From Pelagihabitans pacificus (GTDB lineage Bacteria > Bacteroidota > Bacteroidia > Flavobacteriales > Flavobacteriaceae): 64,000 nucleotides of DNA. Numbering within the stretch: the stretch's first letter is position 1; every line of letters starts with the position of its first letter. This document shows positions 27,246-37,179 of this stretch, piece after piece. A program made the translations under genes and the position numbers. The stretch spans positions 1,644,584-1,708,583 of the forward strand of contig NZ_VIKU02000001.1 of assembly GCF_009371985.2 (NCBI RefSeq). Reading direction: 5' to 3'. The notes under the pieces were generated by a model. The model saw only the letters and a list, made by a program, of their open reading frames with translations, made no database searches and was not told the origin of the DNA.

Positions 27246-27437
27246 ATGGAAATTCCAGTAATGGTAGGTGCAGGTTTGGTTGTGATCGGTGTCGGAATCG
27301 GTATCGGTAGAATCGGTGGTTCAGCAATGGACGCCATCGCCCGTCAGCCTGAAGCTTACGGAAAGATTCAGACAGCGATGTTGATTGCAGCGGCGCTAAT
27401 TGAAGGGATTGGATTTGCAGCTTTGTTTGCGGTCTAA
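27246..27437 (+). CDS. atpE: ATP synthase F0 subunit c
   Basis: 63 residues, a two-helix hairpin. Helix 1 has the glycine pattern GVGIGIG, the loop is ARQPEA, and helix 2 carries the ion-binding Glu in AALIEGIG. The residue after Glu is Gly and helix 1 lacks the Gln of sodium-type c-rings, so proton coupling is expected. A hairpin follows 13 nt after the stop. Confidence 0.96.
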   Translation: MEIPVMVGAGLVVIGVGIGIGRIGGSAMDAIARQPEAYGKIQTAMLIAAALIEGIGFAALFAV

Positions 27438-27449
27438 GTCAATTTAAAA

Positions 27450-27487
27450 CAATAACCGTAACGGTTGGTTGCGGTTATTGTTTATTT
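27450..27487 (+). terminator. Intercistronic hairpin between atpE and atpF
   Basis: Perfect 9-bp stem CAATAACCG (27450-27458) / CGGTTATTG (27472-27480) with a 13-nt loop, then TTTATTT. It probably acts as a partial terminator or 3'-end stabiliser, raising atpE output over the genes behind it. Confidence 0.6.
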
Positions 27488-27516
27488 AAAAATTAAGAAT
27501 TTTCAAAGTTTGGATT

Positions 27517-28017
27517 ATGGAAAAGTTGTTAAATGAGTTCTCAGTAGGATTGTTTTTTTGGCAGACCCTGTTGTTTATCCTTTTATTGTTATTGCTTCGC
27601 AAATTTGCATGGAAGCCAATACTGAACGCTGTAAACGAAAGGGAAGACGGCATTAAAAGTGCACTGGCCGCCGCTGAGGATGCAAAGAAAGAAATGCAAA
27701 ACGTTACGGCAGACAGTGAAAAACTATTGAAGGAGGCCCGCGCCGAACGTGAGGCCATGTTGAAAGAGGCCAGGGAAATCAGGGAAAAAATGATTGCCGA
27801 CTCAAAGGAACAGGCCAAAATAGAGGGCGATAAAATGTTAAAGCAAGCCCAGGCCGCTATCGAAAGTGAGAAGAAAGCGGCAGTAGCCGATATCAAAACC
27901 CAAGTAGCGACACTCTCTGTAGACATTGCGGAGAAAGTGATCAAGGAACAACTATCCAACAAAGACAAGCAGTTAGAGTTGGTAGAGGATATGTTGGGAG
28001 ACATAAAACTAAGCTAG
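27517..28017 (+). CDS. atpF: ATP synthase F0 subunit b
   Basis: 166 residues. One N-terminal membrane helix (about 9-27, ending LLRKFAWKPI) followed by a long, charged, Ala/Lys/Glu-rich coiled coil (about 40-140), the peripheral stalk. Ends 4 nt before atpH. Confidence 0.95.
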   Translation: MEKLLNEFSVGLFFWQTLLFILLLLLLRKFAWKPILNAVNEREDGIKSALAAAEDAKKEMQNVTADSEKLLKEARAEREAMLKEAREIREKMIADSKEQAKIEGDKMLKQAQAAIESEKKAAVADIKTQVATLSVDIAEKVIKEQLSNKDKQLELVEDMLGDIKLS

Positions 28018-28021
28018 GAAC

Positions 28022-28561
28022 ATGAGCGATTCAAGAGCGGCTGTACGGTATGCAAAGGCGACCCTAGACCTAGCGGTAGACAACAAAGCTACCGATGCGG
28101 TCGAAAAGGATATGCGTGCCATCGTAGTGACCATTGGCGAAAGCCGTGAACTTAAAAGTATGTTGACAAGCCCAATCGTCAAATCGGGCGTAAAAAAAAG
28201 TGCCTTACAAAATATTTTTAAGGGAAGTCATGGCATCACCGAAGGATTGATAGGCATTCTGGTTGAGAACAAACGTATCGGCCTATTGAAAGAGGTTGCC
28301 GAGAAGTATATCATTTTAAATGAAGACCTCAAAGGGAAAGGGGTTGCTTTCGTAACCACCGCCGTTCCTTTGACCGAACAGTTGGAGCAAAAAATACTGA
28401 AACAGGTGAACGCACTGACCGGTAATAAAGTCGTTATCAAAAATAAAATCGATGAGAGTATCATCGGCGGGTTTGTTCTGAGAGTAGGCGATTTTCAATA
28501 CGATGCCAGTATTGCCAACAAACTGAACAATTTAAAAAGGGAATTTACAAGTAGTTTATAA
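28022..28561 (+). CDS. atpH: ATP synthase F1 subunit delta
   Basis: 179 residues with the OSCP/delta fold: helical N-domain beginning AAVRYAKATLDLA and C-terminal motif IDESIIGGFVLRVGDFQYDASI. Connects the b stalk to the top of the alpha/beta hexamer. Confidence 0.95.
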   Translation: MSDSRAAVRYAKATLDLAVDNKATDAVEKDMRAIVVTIGESRELKSMLTSPIVKSGVKKSALQNIFKGSHGITEGLIGILVENKRIGLLKEVAEKYIILNEDLKGKGVAFVTTAVPLTEQLEQKILKQVNALTGNKVVIKNKIDESIIGGFVLRVGDFQYDASIANKLNNLKREFTSSL

Positions 28562-28622
28562 ATAACAAATCAAGACAAAGAGATATTAATTGTCTCACGT
28601 CTAACTTCTTATATCTATAAAA

Positions 28623-30203
28623 ATGGCAGGAGTAAAAGCCGCTGAGGTATCAGCAATTTTAAAGCAGCAATTATCGGGATTTGAAGCCACCGCCACCTTG
28701 GACGAAGTGGGAACCGTATTACAGGTAGGTGATGGCATCGCCCGTGTATACGGACTTTCAAACGCACAATACGGTGAATTGGTAGAGTTTGAAGGCGGAC
28801 TCGAAGGTATCGTCCTGAACCTCGAAGAAGATAATGTCGGGGTGGTATTGTTGGGTCATTCCAAAGAAATTGGTGAAGGAGCTACCGTAAAACGAACCCA
28901 GCGAATCGCTTCTATCAAAGTGGGCGAAGGCATTGTGGGTCGTGTGGTAGATACTTTGGGAACTCCCATCGACGGAAAGGGACCCATTGCCGGTGAGACC
29001 TTTGAGATGCCATTGGAACGTAAAGCACCAGGGGTCATCTTCCGTGAACCGGTAACCGAGCCTTTGCAGTCCGGAATCAAGGCAATCGATGCCATGATTC
29101 CAGTAGGTAGGGGACAACGTGAATTGGTCATCGGTGACCGTCAGACGGGAAAGACCACGGTTTGTATCGATACTATCCTAAACCAAAAAGAGTTTTACGA
29201 TGCAGGGGAACCTGTGTATTGTATTTATGTTGCTATCGGACAAAAAGCCTCGACAGTGGCCGCCATTGCCCAGACCTTGGAAGACAGAGGGGCCCTGGCC
29301 TATACTACGATAGTTGCTGCGAATGCGTCAGATCCCGCACCAATGCAGGTGTACGCACCAATGGCCGGTGCCTCCATCGGGGAATATTTCAGGGACACGG
29401 GTCGCCCCGCTTTGATTATATACGATGACCTATCAAAGCAAGCGGTGGCCTACCGAGAAGTATCCCTCTTGTTGAGAAGGCCCCCAGGCCGTGAAGCCTA
29501 TCCAGGGGACGTTTTTTACCTTCACTCTCGTTTGTTGGAACGCGCCGCGAAAATCATCAACGATGACGCCATTGCGAAAAATATGAACGATTTACCCGAG
29601 GTCTTGAAACCGATGGTGAAAGGGGGTGGTTCGCTGACTGCACTTCCGATCATCGAGACGCAGGCAGGTGACGTTTCCGCCTATATTCCGACCAACGTAA
29701 TTTCGATTACCGATGGGCAAATATTCTTGGAGCAAGATTTATTCAACCAAGGGGTACGTCCCGCAATCAACGTGGGTATTTCGGTATCTAGGGTGGGAGG
29801 TAATGCCCAGATCAAGTCGATGAAGAAAGTAGCCGGTACCTTGAAACTGGACCAGGCCCAATTCCGTGAATTGGAAGCCTTTGCGAAGTTCGGTTCCGAT
29901 TTGGATGCGGCCACCTTGAATGTTATTGAAAAGGGACGTCGAAATGTGGAAATCCTGAAGCAGGCACAAAATGATCCGTTCACCGTCGAAAATCAAATAG
30001 CGATCATCTATGCAGGCTCCAAGAACTTGTTGCGCGATGTACCCGTTGAAAAAGTCAAGGAGTTCGAACGTGATTATATCGAGTTTTTAAATGCCAAGCA
30101 CAAAGATGTATTGGATACTTTGAAGGCAGGAAAGTTGACCGATGAAGTTACCGATACCCTGACTGCCGTGGCGAAGGATTTGTCGGGAAAGTATAGAAGT
30201 TAG
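28623..30203 (+). CDS. atpA: ATP synthase F1 subunit alpha
   Basis: 526 residues. P-loop GDRQTGKT (about 175-182), the beta-barrel N-domain, and the alpha signature [14 protein letters not shown]. Non-catalytic nucleotide-binding subunit of F1. Slightly longer than the E. coli protein. Starts 61 nt behind atpH. Confidence 0.98.
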   Translation: MAGVKAAEVSAILKQQLSGFEATATLDEVGTVLQVGDGIARVYGLSNAQYGELVEFEGGLEGIVLNLEEDNVGVVLLGHSKEIGEGATVKRTQRIASIKVGEGIVGRVVDTLGTPIDGKGPIAGETFEMPLERKAPGVIFREPVTEPLQSGIKAIDAMIPVGRGQRELVIGDRQTGKTTVCIDTILNQKEFYDAGEPVYCIYVAIGQKASTVAAIAQTLEDRGALAYTTIVAANASDPAPMQVYAPMAGASIGEYFRDTGRPALIIYDDLSKQAVAYREVSLLLRRPPGREAYPGDVFYLHSRLLERAAKIINDDAIAKNMNDLPEVLKPMVKGGGSLTALPIIETQAGDVSAYIPTNVISITDGQIFLEQDLFNQGVRPAINVGISVSRVGGNAQIKSMKKVAGTLKLDQAQFRELEAFAKFGSDLDAATLNVIEKGRRNVEILKQAQNDPFTVENQIAIIYAGSKNLLRDVPVEKVKEFERDYIEFLNAKHKDVLDTLKAGKLTDEVTDTLTAVAKDLSGKYRS

Positions 30204-30237
30204 TATCAAGTAGCCAGTATCATACATACTAAGAAAA

Positions 30238-31098
30238 ATGGGCAACCTAAAGGAAATACGGAATAGAATAGCATCGGTATCCTCGACCATGCAGATAACG
30301 AGTGCCATGAAAATGGTATCCGCTGCCAAGTTGAAAAAGGCCCAAGACGCGATTACCGCTATGCGGCCCTATGCCGATAAGTTGACGGAGTTGTTACAAC
30401 ACCTAAGCGCTAGTCTTGATGCCGACTCGGGGAGTAAGTTTGCCGATGACCGGGAAGTCAATAAAGTGTTGGTGGTCGCGATTACATCCAACAGGGGGCT
30501 GTGCGGGGCTTTTAATAGCAACATCATCAAACAATGTCTGCTACTGGCCGACGAAACCTATTCGGATAAGCAGGTGGATTTCATGGCAATTGGGAAAAAG
30601 GCCAACGATATCCTCGGAAAGAAGCATACGGTTATTGCCAATCATAGCGGTATTTTTGATGAACTGACTTTCGAGAATGCAGCCGCCATTGCCGAGGATT
30701 TAATGGAGCGATTTACCACTGGGGAATACGACAAAATTGAACTGGTATACAATAAGTTTAAAAATGCGGCCACACAGATTATAATGACCGAGCAGTTTTT
30801 ACCGATCGTTCCCGTTGAAGGTGCGGAAACTGTTAGTGGGGATTATATTTTTGAGCCGTCAAAGGAGGAAATTGTTCAGCAGTTGATACCAAAGTCGTTG
30901 AAAACACAATTGTTCAAGGGTATTCGCGATTCCTTTGCCAGCGAACATGGCGCTCGTATGACGGCGATGCATAAAGCGACCGATAATGCTACCGAGTTGC
31001 GCGACCAGTTGAAACTTACGTACAACAAGGCAAGACAAGCGGCCATTACCAATGAGATTCTGGAAATCGTTGGTGGTGCGGAAGCGTTGAATAACTAA
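30238..31098 (+). CDS. atpG: ATP synthase F1 subunit gamma
   Basis: 286 residues. Starts MGNLKEIRNRIASVSSTMQI and ends in the C-terminal helix with KARQAAITNEILEIVGGAEA, both diagnostic. Central rotor shaft. atpD (beta) and atpC (epsilon) do not follow; the operon ends here at a terminator, as in flavobacteria where atpDC is a separate unit. Confidence 0.97.
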   Translation: MGNLKEIRNRIASVSSTMQITSAMKMVSAAKLKKAQDAITAMRPYADKLTELLQHLSASLDADSGSKFADDREVNKVLVVAITSNRGLCGAFNSNIIKQCLLLADETYSDKQVDFMAIGKKANDILGKKHTVIANHSGIFDELTFENAAAIAEDLMERFTTGEYDKIELVYNKFKNAATQIIMTEQFLPIVPVEGAETVSGDYIFEPSKEEIVQQLIPKSLKTQLFKGIRDSFASEHGARMTAMHKATDNATELRDQLKLTYNKARQAAITNEILEIVGGAEALNN

Positions 31099-31159
31099 AA
31101 TAACCGACACCCGGCCAGTATTGAAAGGCTGTCGCCGGGAATCAGTTCAAGAAATAGCG

Positions 31160-31190
31160 AACCTCGCAGCAACGCGGGGTTTTGTTTTTT
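31160..31190 (+). terminator. Rho-independent terminator of the atp operon
   Basis: Stem AACCTCGC / GCGGGGTT (one G-U pair), 6-nt loop, then TTGTTTTTT. Confidence 0.8.
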
Positions 31191-31269
31191 ATCTCATCAG
31201 TAGACAGATTTACCCGCATAGGAATTTTAAGTTTGTTATTCCGTTTTTTAGTCGATTTTTGTTCAGCAT

Positions 31270-32490
31270 ATGACTTCCAAAAAATCCGCCTTACTTTTCA
31301 TTTTCATTACTATTTTGGTCGACGTCATCGGTATTGGTATTATTCTACCCATTATCCCGGACCTCATCATGCAACTTACAGGGGAAGGTAATCACATGGC
31401 CGTCATTTATGGTATGTGGCTGACAACGTCCTTCGCCGGGATGCAGTTCCTATTTTCACCGGTCTTGGGAGAAATTTCCGATCGATTTGGTAGGCGCCCC
31501 GTTCTATTGGTATCCTTGTTTGGTCTTAGTATCGATTATTTAATACATGCTTGGGCCCCGACGATTGTCTGGTTGTTCTTGGGAAGGTTTCTTGCAGGTA
31601 TTACCGGAGCCAGTTTTACCGTGGCCTCCGCCTATATCGCCGATATCAGTACGAAAGAGGAGAAAGCAAAGAATTTTGGGTTGATAGGGGCTGCTTTCGG
31701 GCTGGGCTTTATCATTGGTCCAGGTATCGGAGGATATTTTGGCGATATCGACATACGCCTTCCCTTTTATATCGCCGCAGGTCTCACCTTTCTGAATTTT
31801 CTCTTCGGATACTTCGTGGTTCCGGAGTCTTTGATGGCCGAAAACAGAAGACCCATCAATATAGCTAAAATGCTTCCAGGGGTATCTTTGATAAGCCTTA
31901 GAAATTATAAAGGGCTACTGCTACTGATTTTTGCCTTCTTCCTGGCAAATCTCGCCGGTCAGGTTTTGCCTGCAACCTGGTCGTATTACGGAATCGAGCG
32001 GTATGACTGGAGTCCTGCCGAAATTGGTGTTTCCCTAATGGTGGTCGGTCTATTGGTGGCATTGGTACAGGGTTTGTTGGTAGGAATCGCTACCCGGAAA
32101 TTCGGAAAAAAAAATGTGGTCACTTTTGGCTTTCTATTGTGGACGATTGGGATGTTTCTTTTTTCGGTGGCTACCGAACCGTGGATGCTTTATGCCTTTC
32201 TGATCCCCTATGCCCTCGGTGGAGTGGCGGGACCTACCGTTCAGGGGGTCATATCAAATCAGGTTTCCGAGAAAGAACAAGGGAATCTACAAGGTTCGAT
32301 TACAGGATTGGTGAGTATTACCGCCATTCTGGGGCAATTGATATTTTCCCCGGTATTCTACTTTTTTATCCGTCCGGAAGGGAGTGTCTATTTTCCCGGA
32401 GCTCCCTACGCATTGGCTTCATTGCTCTTATTGATTGCTTTTCTTTTTGCTTCCCTCGCGATGCGAAGAATTCAAACGGAGGGGGATTGA
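31270..32490 (+). CDS. TCR/Tet-type MFS transporter
   Basis: 406 residues, twelve hydrophobic segments. The MFS motif A appears between helices 2 and 3 as GEISDRFGRRPVLL, and the helix 5 region GLGFIIGPGIGG is motif C of drug/H+ antiporters. Closest in look to TetA-like proteins, which are widespread chromosomal exporters in flavobacteria and do not by themselves mean tetracycline resistance. No TetR regulator adjoins it. A TAAGTTTG box lies at 31228-31235. Confidence 0.9.
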   Translation: MTSKKSALLFIFITILVDVIGIGIILPIIPDLIMQLTGEGNHMAVIYGMWLTTSFAGMQFLFSPVLGEISDRFGRRPVLLVSLFGLSIDYLIHAWAPTIVWLFLGRFLAGITGASFTVASAYIADISTKEEKAKNFGLIGAAFGLGFIIGPGIGGYFGDIDIRLPFYIAAGLTFLNFLFGYFVVPESLMAENRRPINIAKMLPGVSLISLRNYKGLLLLIFAFFLANLAGQVLPATWSYYGIERYDWSPAEIGVSLMVVGLLVALVQGLLVGIATRKFGKKNVVTFGFLLWTIGMFLFSVATEPWMLYAFLIPYALGGVAGPTVQGVISNQVSEKEQGNLQGSITGLVSITAILGQLIFSPVFYFFIRPEGSVYFPGAPYALASLLLLIAFLFASLAMRRIQTEGD

Positions 32491-32569
32491 AATAGGCAGG
32501 ATTTTGAGATTAAAGACGGCGAGGATAAAAGTACAGCAAGCCCTGACCCCTAATTTTTTTGGTTCGTCT

Positions 32570-32595
32570 GTAACATTTTCTTCAATGTGTATCTA
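32570..32595 (+). promoter_or_regulatory. ECF-type promoter P1 before the hydrolase-sigma operon
   Basis: GTAACA (32570-32575), 13-nt spacer, GTATCTA (32589-32595). The same two-part pattern precedes the other ECF operon (minus strand, 51067-51041) and a short transcript (52242-52268). It lies 26 nt before the hydrolase start. Autoregulation by the operon's own sigma factor is the simplest reading. Confidence 0.5.
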
Positions 32596-32621
32596 AAGGG
32601 AAAATCCATAAAGAATACATC

Positions 32622-33464
32622 ATGCAAAAGCTTCAAAAAGTAATTTTTCTTCTGTTTCTAAGTCTTTCTGTCAACCTTCAATCCCAAGAAAAAGCCTTTG
32701 AGGTGGTCGTTAAGGGACAAGGTGAGCCTATCTTACTTTTCCCCGGCTTTACCTGTACGGGAGCCGTTTGGGACGACACTGTTCGGGAACTATCGAAAAC
32801 GTACGAATGCCATATTTTTACTTTTGCGGGATTTGGTGGGGTAGCTCCTATCGAAAAACCATGGCTTCCGAAGATCAAGCAGGCAATAACTGATTATGTA
32901 ACTGAAAAGGAGTTGAAAGATCCAGTTATTATCGGTCATAGTCTAGGAGGTACATTGGGTCTTTGGCTTGCTTCGGAAGGGGAACATGGGTATTCCAAGG
33001 TTATCGTCGTAGACGCCTTGGCCTCTACAGGAGCGCTGATGATGCCTAACTTTAAAAGCGAGGATATGGTCTATGATAATCCATTTAACAACCAATTGCT
33101 GTCTATGGATGAAGTAGCTTTCTCGAAGATGGCGGATCAGATGGCGGCGGGGATGAGCTTAAACAAAGGGAAACAAGCTCAAATAAGGGATTGGATGGTT
33201 ATGAGCGACCGAGAAACCTATGTCTATGGTTACACCGATCTATTGCGACTTGATTTAAGGGAAAGCGTAGCAAATATTACGATTCCGGTGATTATCTTGG
33301 CGGCCACCCACCCCTATGGAGAGGAAATGGCAAAGAACACCTATACCGAACAGTATAAAAACTTAACGGACTATGAGCTTCTCTTTGCCGAAAATTCGGC
33401 ACATTTTATCATGTACGACCGGCCCGAATGGTTTCTAAATACTCTTAAGGAAAAGCTGCAGTAA
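32622..33464 (+). CDS. Secreted alpha/beta hydrolase
   Basis: 280 residues with a signal peptide (about 1-21, ending LQSQE). The nucleophile elbow is GHSLGG with Ser107, and the catalytic His is in ENSAHFIMYD near the C-terminus; the oxyanion-hole region reads LLFPGFTCTG. Substrate not inferable. It starts an operon with an ECF sigma factor (4-nt gap) and its putative membrane partner, so it may be both target and part of that regulon; a hydrolase as first gene of a sigma operon is a recurrent flavobacterial pattern in my recollection, not verified here. Confidence 0.85.
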   Translation: MQKLQKVIFLLFLSLSVNLQSQEKAFEVVVKGQGEPILLFPGFTCTGAVWDDTVRELSKTYECHIFTFAGFGGVAPIEKPWLPKIKQAITDYVTEKELKDPVIIGHSLGGTLGLWLASEGEHGYSKVIVVDALASTGALMMPNFKSEDMVYDNPFNNQLLSMDEVAFSKMADQMAAGMSLNKGKQAQIRDWMVMSDRETYVYGYTDLLRLDLRESVANITIPVIILAATHPYGEEMAKNTYTEQYKNLTDYELLFAENSAHFIMYDRPEWFLNTLKEKLQ

Positions 33465-33468
33465 GTTC

Positions 33469-33966
33469 ATGAAGAACCATCGTGCTACGTTTGAAACTAT
33501 TTATTCCGACAATTATGGTCGTGTACTGCGCTTATGTTTAGGCTATGTAAAAGGCGATACCGAACTAGCAAAAGATTTGACGCAGGAGGTATTTGTTAAG
33601 GTATGGGAAAACCTGAATTCCTTTCGGAATGAATCCGCGATTGCCACCTGGATTTATCGCATCACCGTGAACACTTGTTTGCTTCAATTGAGAAACAAGC
33701 GGTATCTGACAGGTACGGAGGCATTGGAAAAAAAGACGGCTACAGAGGAAGAAACGCCCTTTTCCAACGAGAATCGACTCGCCCAGATGTATGCTTGTAT
33801 CAACAAACTCAATGAGGAGAGTAAAGGAATTATTTTATTGGAGCTGGAAGGCCTTCCCCAAAAGGAAATCGCCGCTATCATGGGTCTTTCGCATCAAGCC
33901 GTGCGTGTACGGATACACCGTATTAAAAACAGTTTAACAAAATGTGTACAACATGAACTCCTTTGA
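33469..33966 (+). CDS. ECF RNA polymerase sigma factor
   Basis: 165 residues. Region 2 (about 10-75) includes DLTQEVFVKVWENL, which contacts the -10 element, and region 4 (about 110-160) ends with the helix-turn-helix LPQKEIAAIMGLSHQAVRVRIHR. No region 1 or 3. It overlaps the following membrane protein gene by 14 nt, the usual layout for a sigma/anti-sigma pair. Confidence 0.92.
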   Translation: MKNHRATFETIYSDNYGRVLRLCLGYVKGDTELAKDLTQEVFVKVWENLNSFRNESAIATWIYRITVNTCLLQLRNKRYLTGTEALEKKTATEEETPFSNENRLAQMYACINKLNEESKGIILLELEGLPQKEIAAIMGLSHQAVRVRIHRIKNSLTKCVQHELL

Positions 33967-34519
33967 AGAACTAAAATCACAATGGAAGGGCCAACCCGTT
34001 ACGAGTGCACCAAAAGATGGTGTACAAAGTATTTTTGACAGGATTAAAGTCATCCGTAATGACCAAAAGATTACGAATAGCATACTTTGGACAACCGTAG
34101 CCGTATTGGTCCTATTTTTCGTATACGTTTCGGCCTATCGCAGCCAAATTGCCATGACCGGGCTGTTCATGATGATCGGAAGTGTTTTGATACGGATTAT
34201 CGTGGAACTTTTGAGCATCAGAAACTTGGGAAAAATGGATGTTGCCCTGGAGGCCTCAAAGTTCAAGGAATTGTTTCGAAAGTACTATCAGAAACGAAAA
34301 ATCATACATTTCGGGCTTACCCCTTTGGTAATTATGGTATACTGTGCAGGCTTTATCAGTTTGTTGCCCCTCTTTAAAGCGACCCTTTCCAGTGGTTTCT
34401 ACACGTATATCGTGGTTTCTTCCATCGTGGTGCTCTTGGTGCTCGGTGTTTTTATTGCCAGGCAAATACAGAAAGAGTTGACCGTTTTGCGTGCGTTGAA
34501 CCAAGAAGTTCGGGAATAA
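33953..34519 (+). CDS. Membrane protein, probable anti-sigma partner
   Basis: 188 residues from the ATG at 33953 (MNSFEELKSQW), inside the end of the sigma gene (14-nt overlap). Short cytoplasmic N-terminal region (about 1-42) followed by four hydrophobic segments in two pairs. The N-terminal helix pattern and overlap fit an anti-sigma factor that holds its sigma at the inner membrane, but no zinc-finger or RskA motif is visible, so this rests on context. Confidence 0.65.
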   Translation: MNSFEELKSQWKGQPVTSAPKDGVQSIFDRIKVIRNDQKITNSILWTTVAVLVLFFVYVSAYRSQIAMTGLFMMIGSVLIRIIVELLSIRNLGKMDVALEASKFKELFRKYYQKRKIIHFGLTPLVIMVYCAGFISLLPLFKATLSSGFYTYIVVSSIVVLLVLGVFIARQIQKELTVLRALNQEVRE

Positions 34520-34594
34520 CATCCTCTCGACGACTTTTTTACGTATGTATTCGGAGGTTGTGACCGTCCTCAACCCGAACAAAGAACGAATGGT

Positions 34595-35098
34595 GTGAAG
34601 AAGCTTCTCTTATTATTACTGTCTATCCTATCGGCCTGTGCCACCAAGAAAAAGTTGGAGAACAAAGCTCCTTTTAGTTTGGGGGAAGTCTATGCCCAGC
34701 CATGGATTATCGAGGACCAACCCGCCGAAGTGGGGTACGACGTATTCATCCCAATTCGGAGCTTGGATGTCGCAAAGGCGGTTCTACAAAACCTATATCA
34801 CAAAGGGCAGATGGTCGCTTTGGTGATTGAATTGCAAGAGACTGGTCATGTGGCGATTGCCCGTTTGGATGCCAATGACTTTCAAAAAGGGGATATAATC
34901 ATGCATGCCGACCCAAAAAAGGAGGTGGGCAACCAACCGCCAATATTAATTTCGAAACCTTTGCCGTTTGAACTTACCGAGACTCAGGCGGTCATTAGCT
35001 ATTTGCAAAAAGACAAGGTGCGCTATGTGATGATTGACGGTATTCGAATAAACCCTGTTGTTAGTTACCCTGTCCAGTTTGCCAAAAACCAACGGTAA
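34595..35098 (+). CDS. Unrecognised lipoprotein
   Basis: 167 residues from a GTG start. Signal with lipobox LSAC (Cys15), then a charged spacer and a compact alpha/beta region (about 35-160). No family recognised. Unlike its membrane-protein neighbour it would be exported. It lies 75 nt behind the sigma operon and may belong to the same transcript; no terminator is seen between them. Confidence 0.7.
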   Translation: MKKLLLLLLSILSACATKKKLENKAPFSLGEVYAQPWIIEDQPAEVGYDVFIPIRSLDVAKAVLQNLYHKGQMVALVIELQETGHVAIARLDANDFQKGDIIMHADPKKEVGNQPPILISKPLPFELTETQAVISYLQKDKVRYVMIDGIRINPVVSYPVQFAKNQR

Positions 35099-35176
35099 GC
35101 CTCCAAATTATTGCTTAGCCCTTACTTTGTTACACGACCATAAATAGGTACTTTTAGGGCCAAATCAACAACGCTA

Positions 35177-36643
35177 TTGAATCCGCTCAGAAAACTCTTT
35201 AAGCAGACCGCCATCTATGGAGTGGCGACGGTGTTGCCACGGATGCTTTCCTTTATTTTGGTTCCGCTATATACTGCTGTCATGGCACCGGGTCTTTATG
35301 GTAGGGTTACTATTATTTTTGCTTGGTTCGCCATTTTCAATGTATTTCTGGCGTATGGCATGGAGACGGCTTTTTTCAGATTCTATAGCAGGGCCGAAAA
35401 TAAAAACGCCGTAGTTTCCACATCCCTCATATCTATTTTGGCGACCACCATTGGTTTTACGCTTCTAGCACTGCTATTTCAAAACAGCTTCGCCAATGCT
35501 TTGGATATCGAAGTCAACTACATGCGATATGTAATTTTTATATTGGCGTTGGATGCCTTGGTCATTATTCCTTTCGCATGGTTACGCGCCAATGAAAAAC
35601 CGATGAGGTATGCGGCTGTAAAAATCAGTAATGTTGCTATTAACCTAGGATTGAATGTATTTTTCCTTTTGGTATTGCCCAAAATTGCAAGTGGCGAGCC
35701 TACCGGATTTTTCGCATGGTTATACCGGCCTAATTTTGAAATCTCGTACATCTTCATCTCCATGTTAGTGGCCAGTGGCGTAACCTTGCTATTAATGTTG
35801 AAACTGTATGTAAAGACCACTTATGTTTTTGACTCCGATTTATGGAAACGGATGATGCGCTACGCCTGGCCTGTTTTGGTTGCCGGGGTCGCCTTTACGA
35901 TCAATGAGGTTTTTGACCGCATTTTGCTGGAAAATTTACTTCCACCCGATATTGCGGAGAGTGAAGTGGGAAAATATTCGGCATGCTATAAGCTTGGGGT
36001 GTTCATGACCCTTTTTGCGACTGCCTTCCGCATGGGCATCGAACCTTTCTTTTTTAATCATGCAGACACGGAGAACCCCCAAAAGGCCTACGCCCAGATA
36101 ACCAATTACTTTGTGGTGTTGGGCAGTATTATTCTGTTGGCCGTTGTTGTTTTTGCCGATATGTTAAAAGTGCTTTTTGTACGCGATGAAGCATATTGGG
36201 ACGCCATGAAGATTGTACCTCTCATTCTTTTGGCCAGTTTCTTTTTGGGAATCTACCATAATCTTTCTGTCTGGTATAAGGTCACCGACAAAACTCGCTA
36301 TGGCGCGTTTATATCGGTAATCGGAGCAATTATAACAATCGGTATAAATTTTATCTTTATTCCTCTCATCGGGTATATGGCCTCGGCAATCGCCACCGTA
36401 CTGGCCTATGGTACCATGATGGTGCTTTCTTACTATTTGGGGAAATCGCACTACCCGGTGCCGTATAATTTTCGGAAGATTATTTTTTATCTTTCTCTTT
36501 CCATTTTATTCTCTGCCTTGTCTTTTTATGTGTTCAATCGCAATCTGATTGTGGGCATCGTTTTGTTGACGCTATTTCTAGGCTTGGTCTATAAACTGGA
36601 AAATGATAAATTAAGAAGGATATTTTTAAAAAAGAGCGGTTAG
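35177..36643 (+). CDS. Oligosaccharide flippase / polysaccharide biosynthesis (MOP) family protein
   Basis: 488 residues, about fourteen hydrophobic segments, start TTG. N-terminus LRKLFKQTAIYGVATVLPRM is typical for Wzx-like members of the MOP superfamily in flavobacteria. Proposed to flip lipid-linked oligosaccharides. It begins a conserved flavobacterial gene order: flippase, dut, TPR protein, DUF4292 lipoprotein, EnvC-type peptidase, all on the plus strand. Confidence 0.9.
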   Translation: MNPLRKLFKQTAIYGVATVLPRMLSFILVPLYTAVMAPGLYGRVTIIFAWFAIFNVFLAYGMETAFFRFYSRAENKNAVVSTSLISILATTIGFTLLALLFQNSFANALDIEVNYMRYVIFILALDALVIIPFAWLRANEKPMRYAAVKISNVAINLGLNVFFLLVLPKIASGEPTGFFAWLYRPNFEISYIFISMLVASGVTLLLMLKLYVKTTYVFDSDLWKRMMRYAWPVLVAGVAFTINEVFDRILLENLLPPDIAESEVGKYSACYKLGVFMTLFATAFRMGIEPFFFNHADTENPQKAYAQITNYFVVLGSIILLAVVVFADMLKVLFVRDEAYWDAMKIVPLILLASFFLGIYHNLSVWYKVTDKTRYGAFISVIGAIITIGINFIFIPLIGYMASAIATVLAYGTMMVLSYYLGKSHYPVPYNFRKIIFYLSLSILFSALSFYVFNRNLIVGIVLLTLFLGLVYKLENDKLRRIFLKKSG

Positions 36644-36744
36644 CCGCATCAACCATGGGGCGGGACATTCGTACAATACCAATGTTTTATTCTGATTCTA
36701 ACAGTGCAGCGGTCCTTACTCCCAGCAAATAATAATTAATAAGG

Positions 36745-37179
36745 ATGAACATCAAAATAATCAACAAATCGCACCATACCCTGCCCCATTACGAAACCGG
36801 GGCTTCGGCAGGAATGGATCTTCGCGCCAATATTTCGGATCCCGTTACGTTACAACCTTTAGGGAGGGCTATCATTACAACCGGAATTTTTATAGAGCTT
36901 CCAGTAGGTGTTGAAGCACAGGTAAGGCCTAGAAGTGGGCTGGCGGCAAAAAAGGGAATTACGGTATTGAATGCCCCTGGTACCATCGATGCCGATTATC
37001 GGGGCGAGATTGGTGTGATTCTTGTGAACCTTTCCAATGAATCCTTTACTATAGAAAACGGCGAACGCATCGCCCAATTGGTCATCGCAAAACACGAGCG
37101 TGCCGAATGGGTTGAAGTTCAGGAATTGTCCGTAACTTCAAGAGGTGAAGGAGGTTTTGGAAGTACAGGAGTCAAGTGA
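36745..37179 (+). CDS. dut: dUTP diphosphatase
   Basis: 144 residues, trimeric dUTPase fold. Motifs present: AGMDLRA (motif 1), [12 protein letters not shown] (motif 2), [13 protein letters not shown] (motif 3, uracil binding), GERIAQLVI (motif 4) and the C-terminal arm [10 protein letters not shown] (motif 5). Converts dUTP to dUMP, keeping uracil out of DNA. Confidence 0.97.
   Translation: MNIKIINKSHHTLPHYETGASAGMDLRANISDPVTLQPLGRAIITTGIFIELPVGVEAQVRPRSGLAAKKGITVLNAPGTIDADYRGEIGVILVNLSNESFTIENGERIAQLVIAKHERAEWVEVQELSVTSRGEGGFGSTGVK

Noticed and set aside
31270..32490. Tetracycline resistance gene.
   Set aside because: Only family-level similarity to TetA; no adjacent regulator and no sign of transfer.
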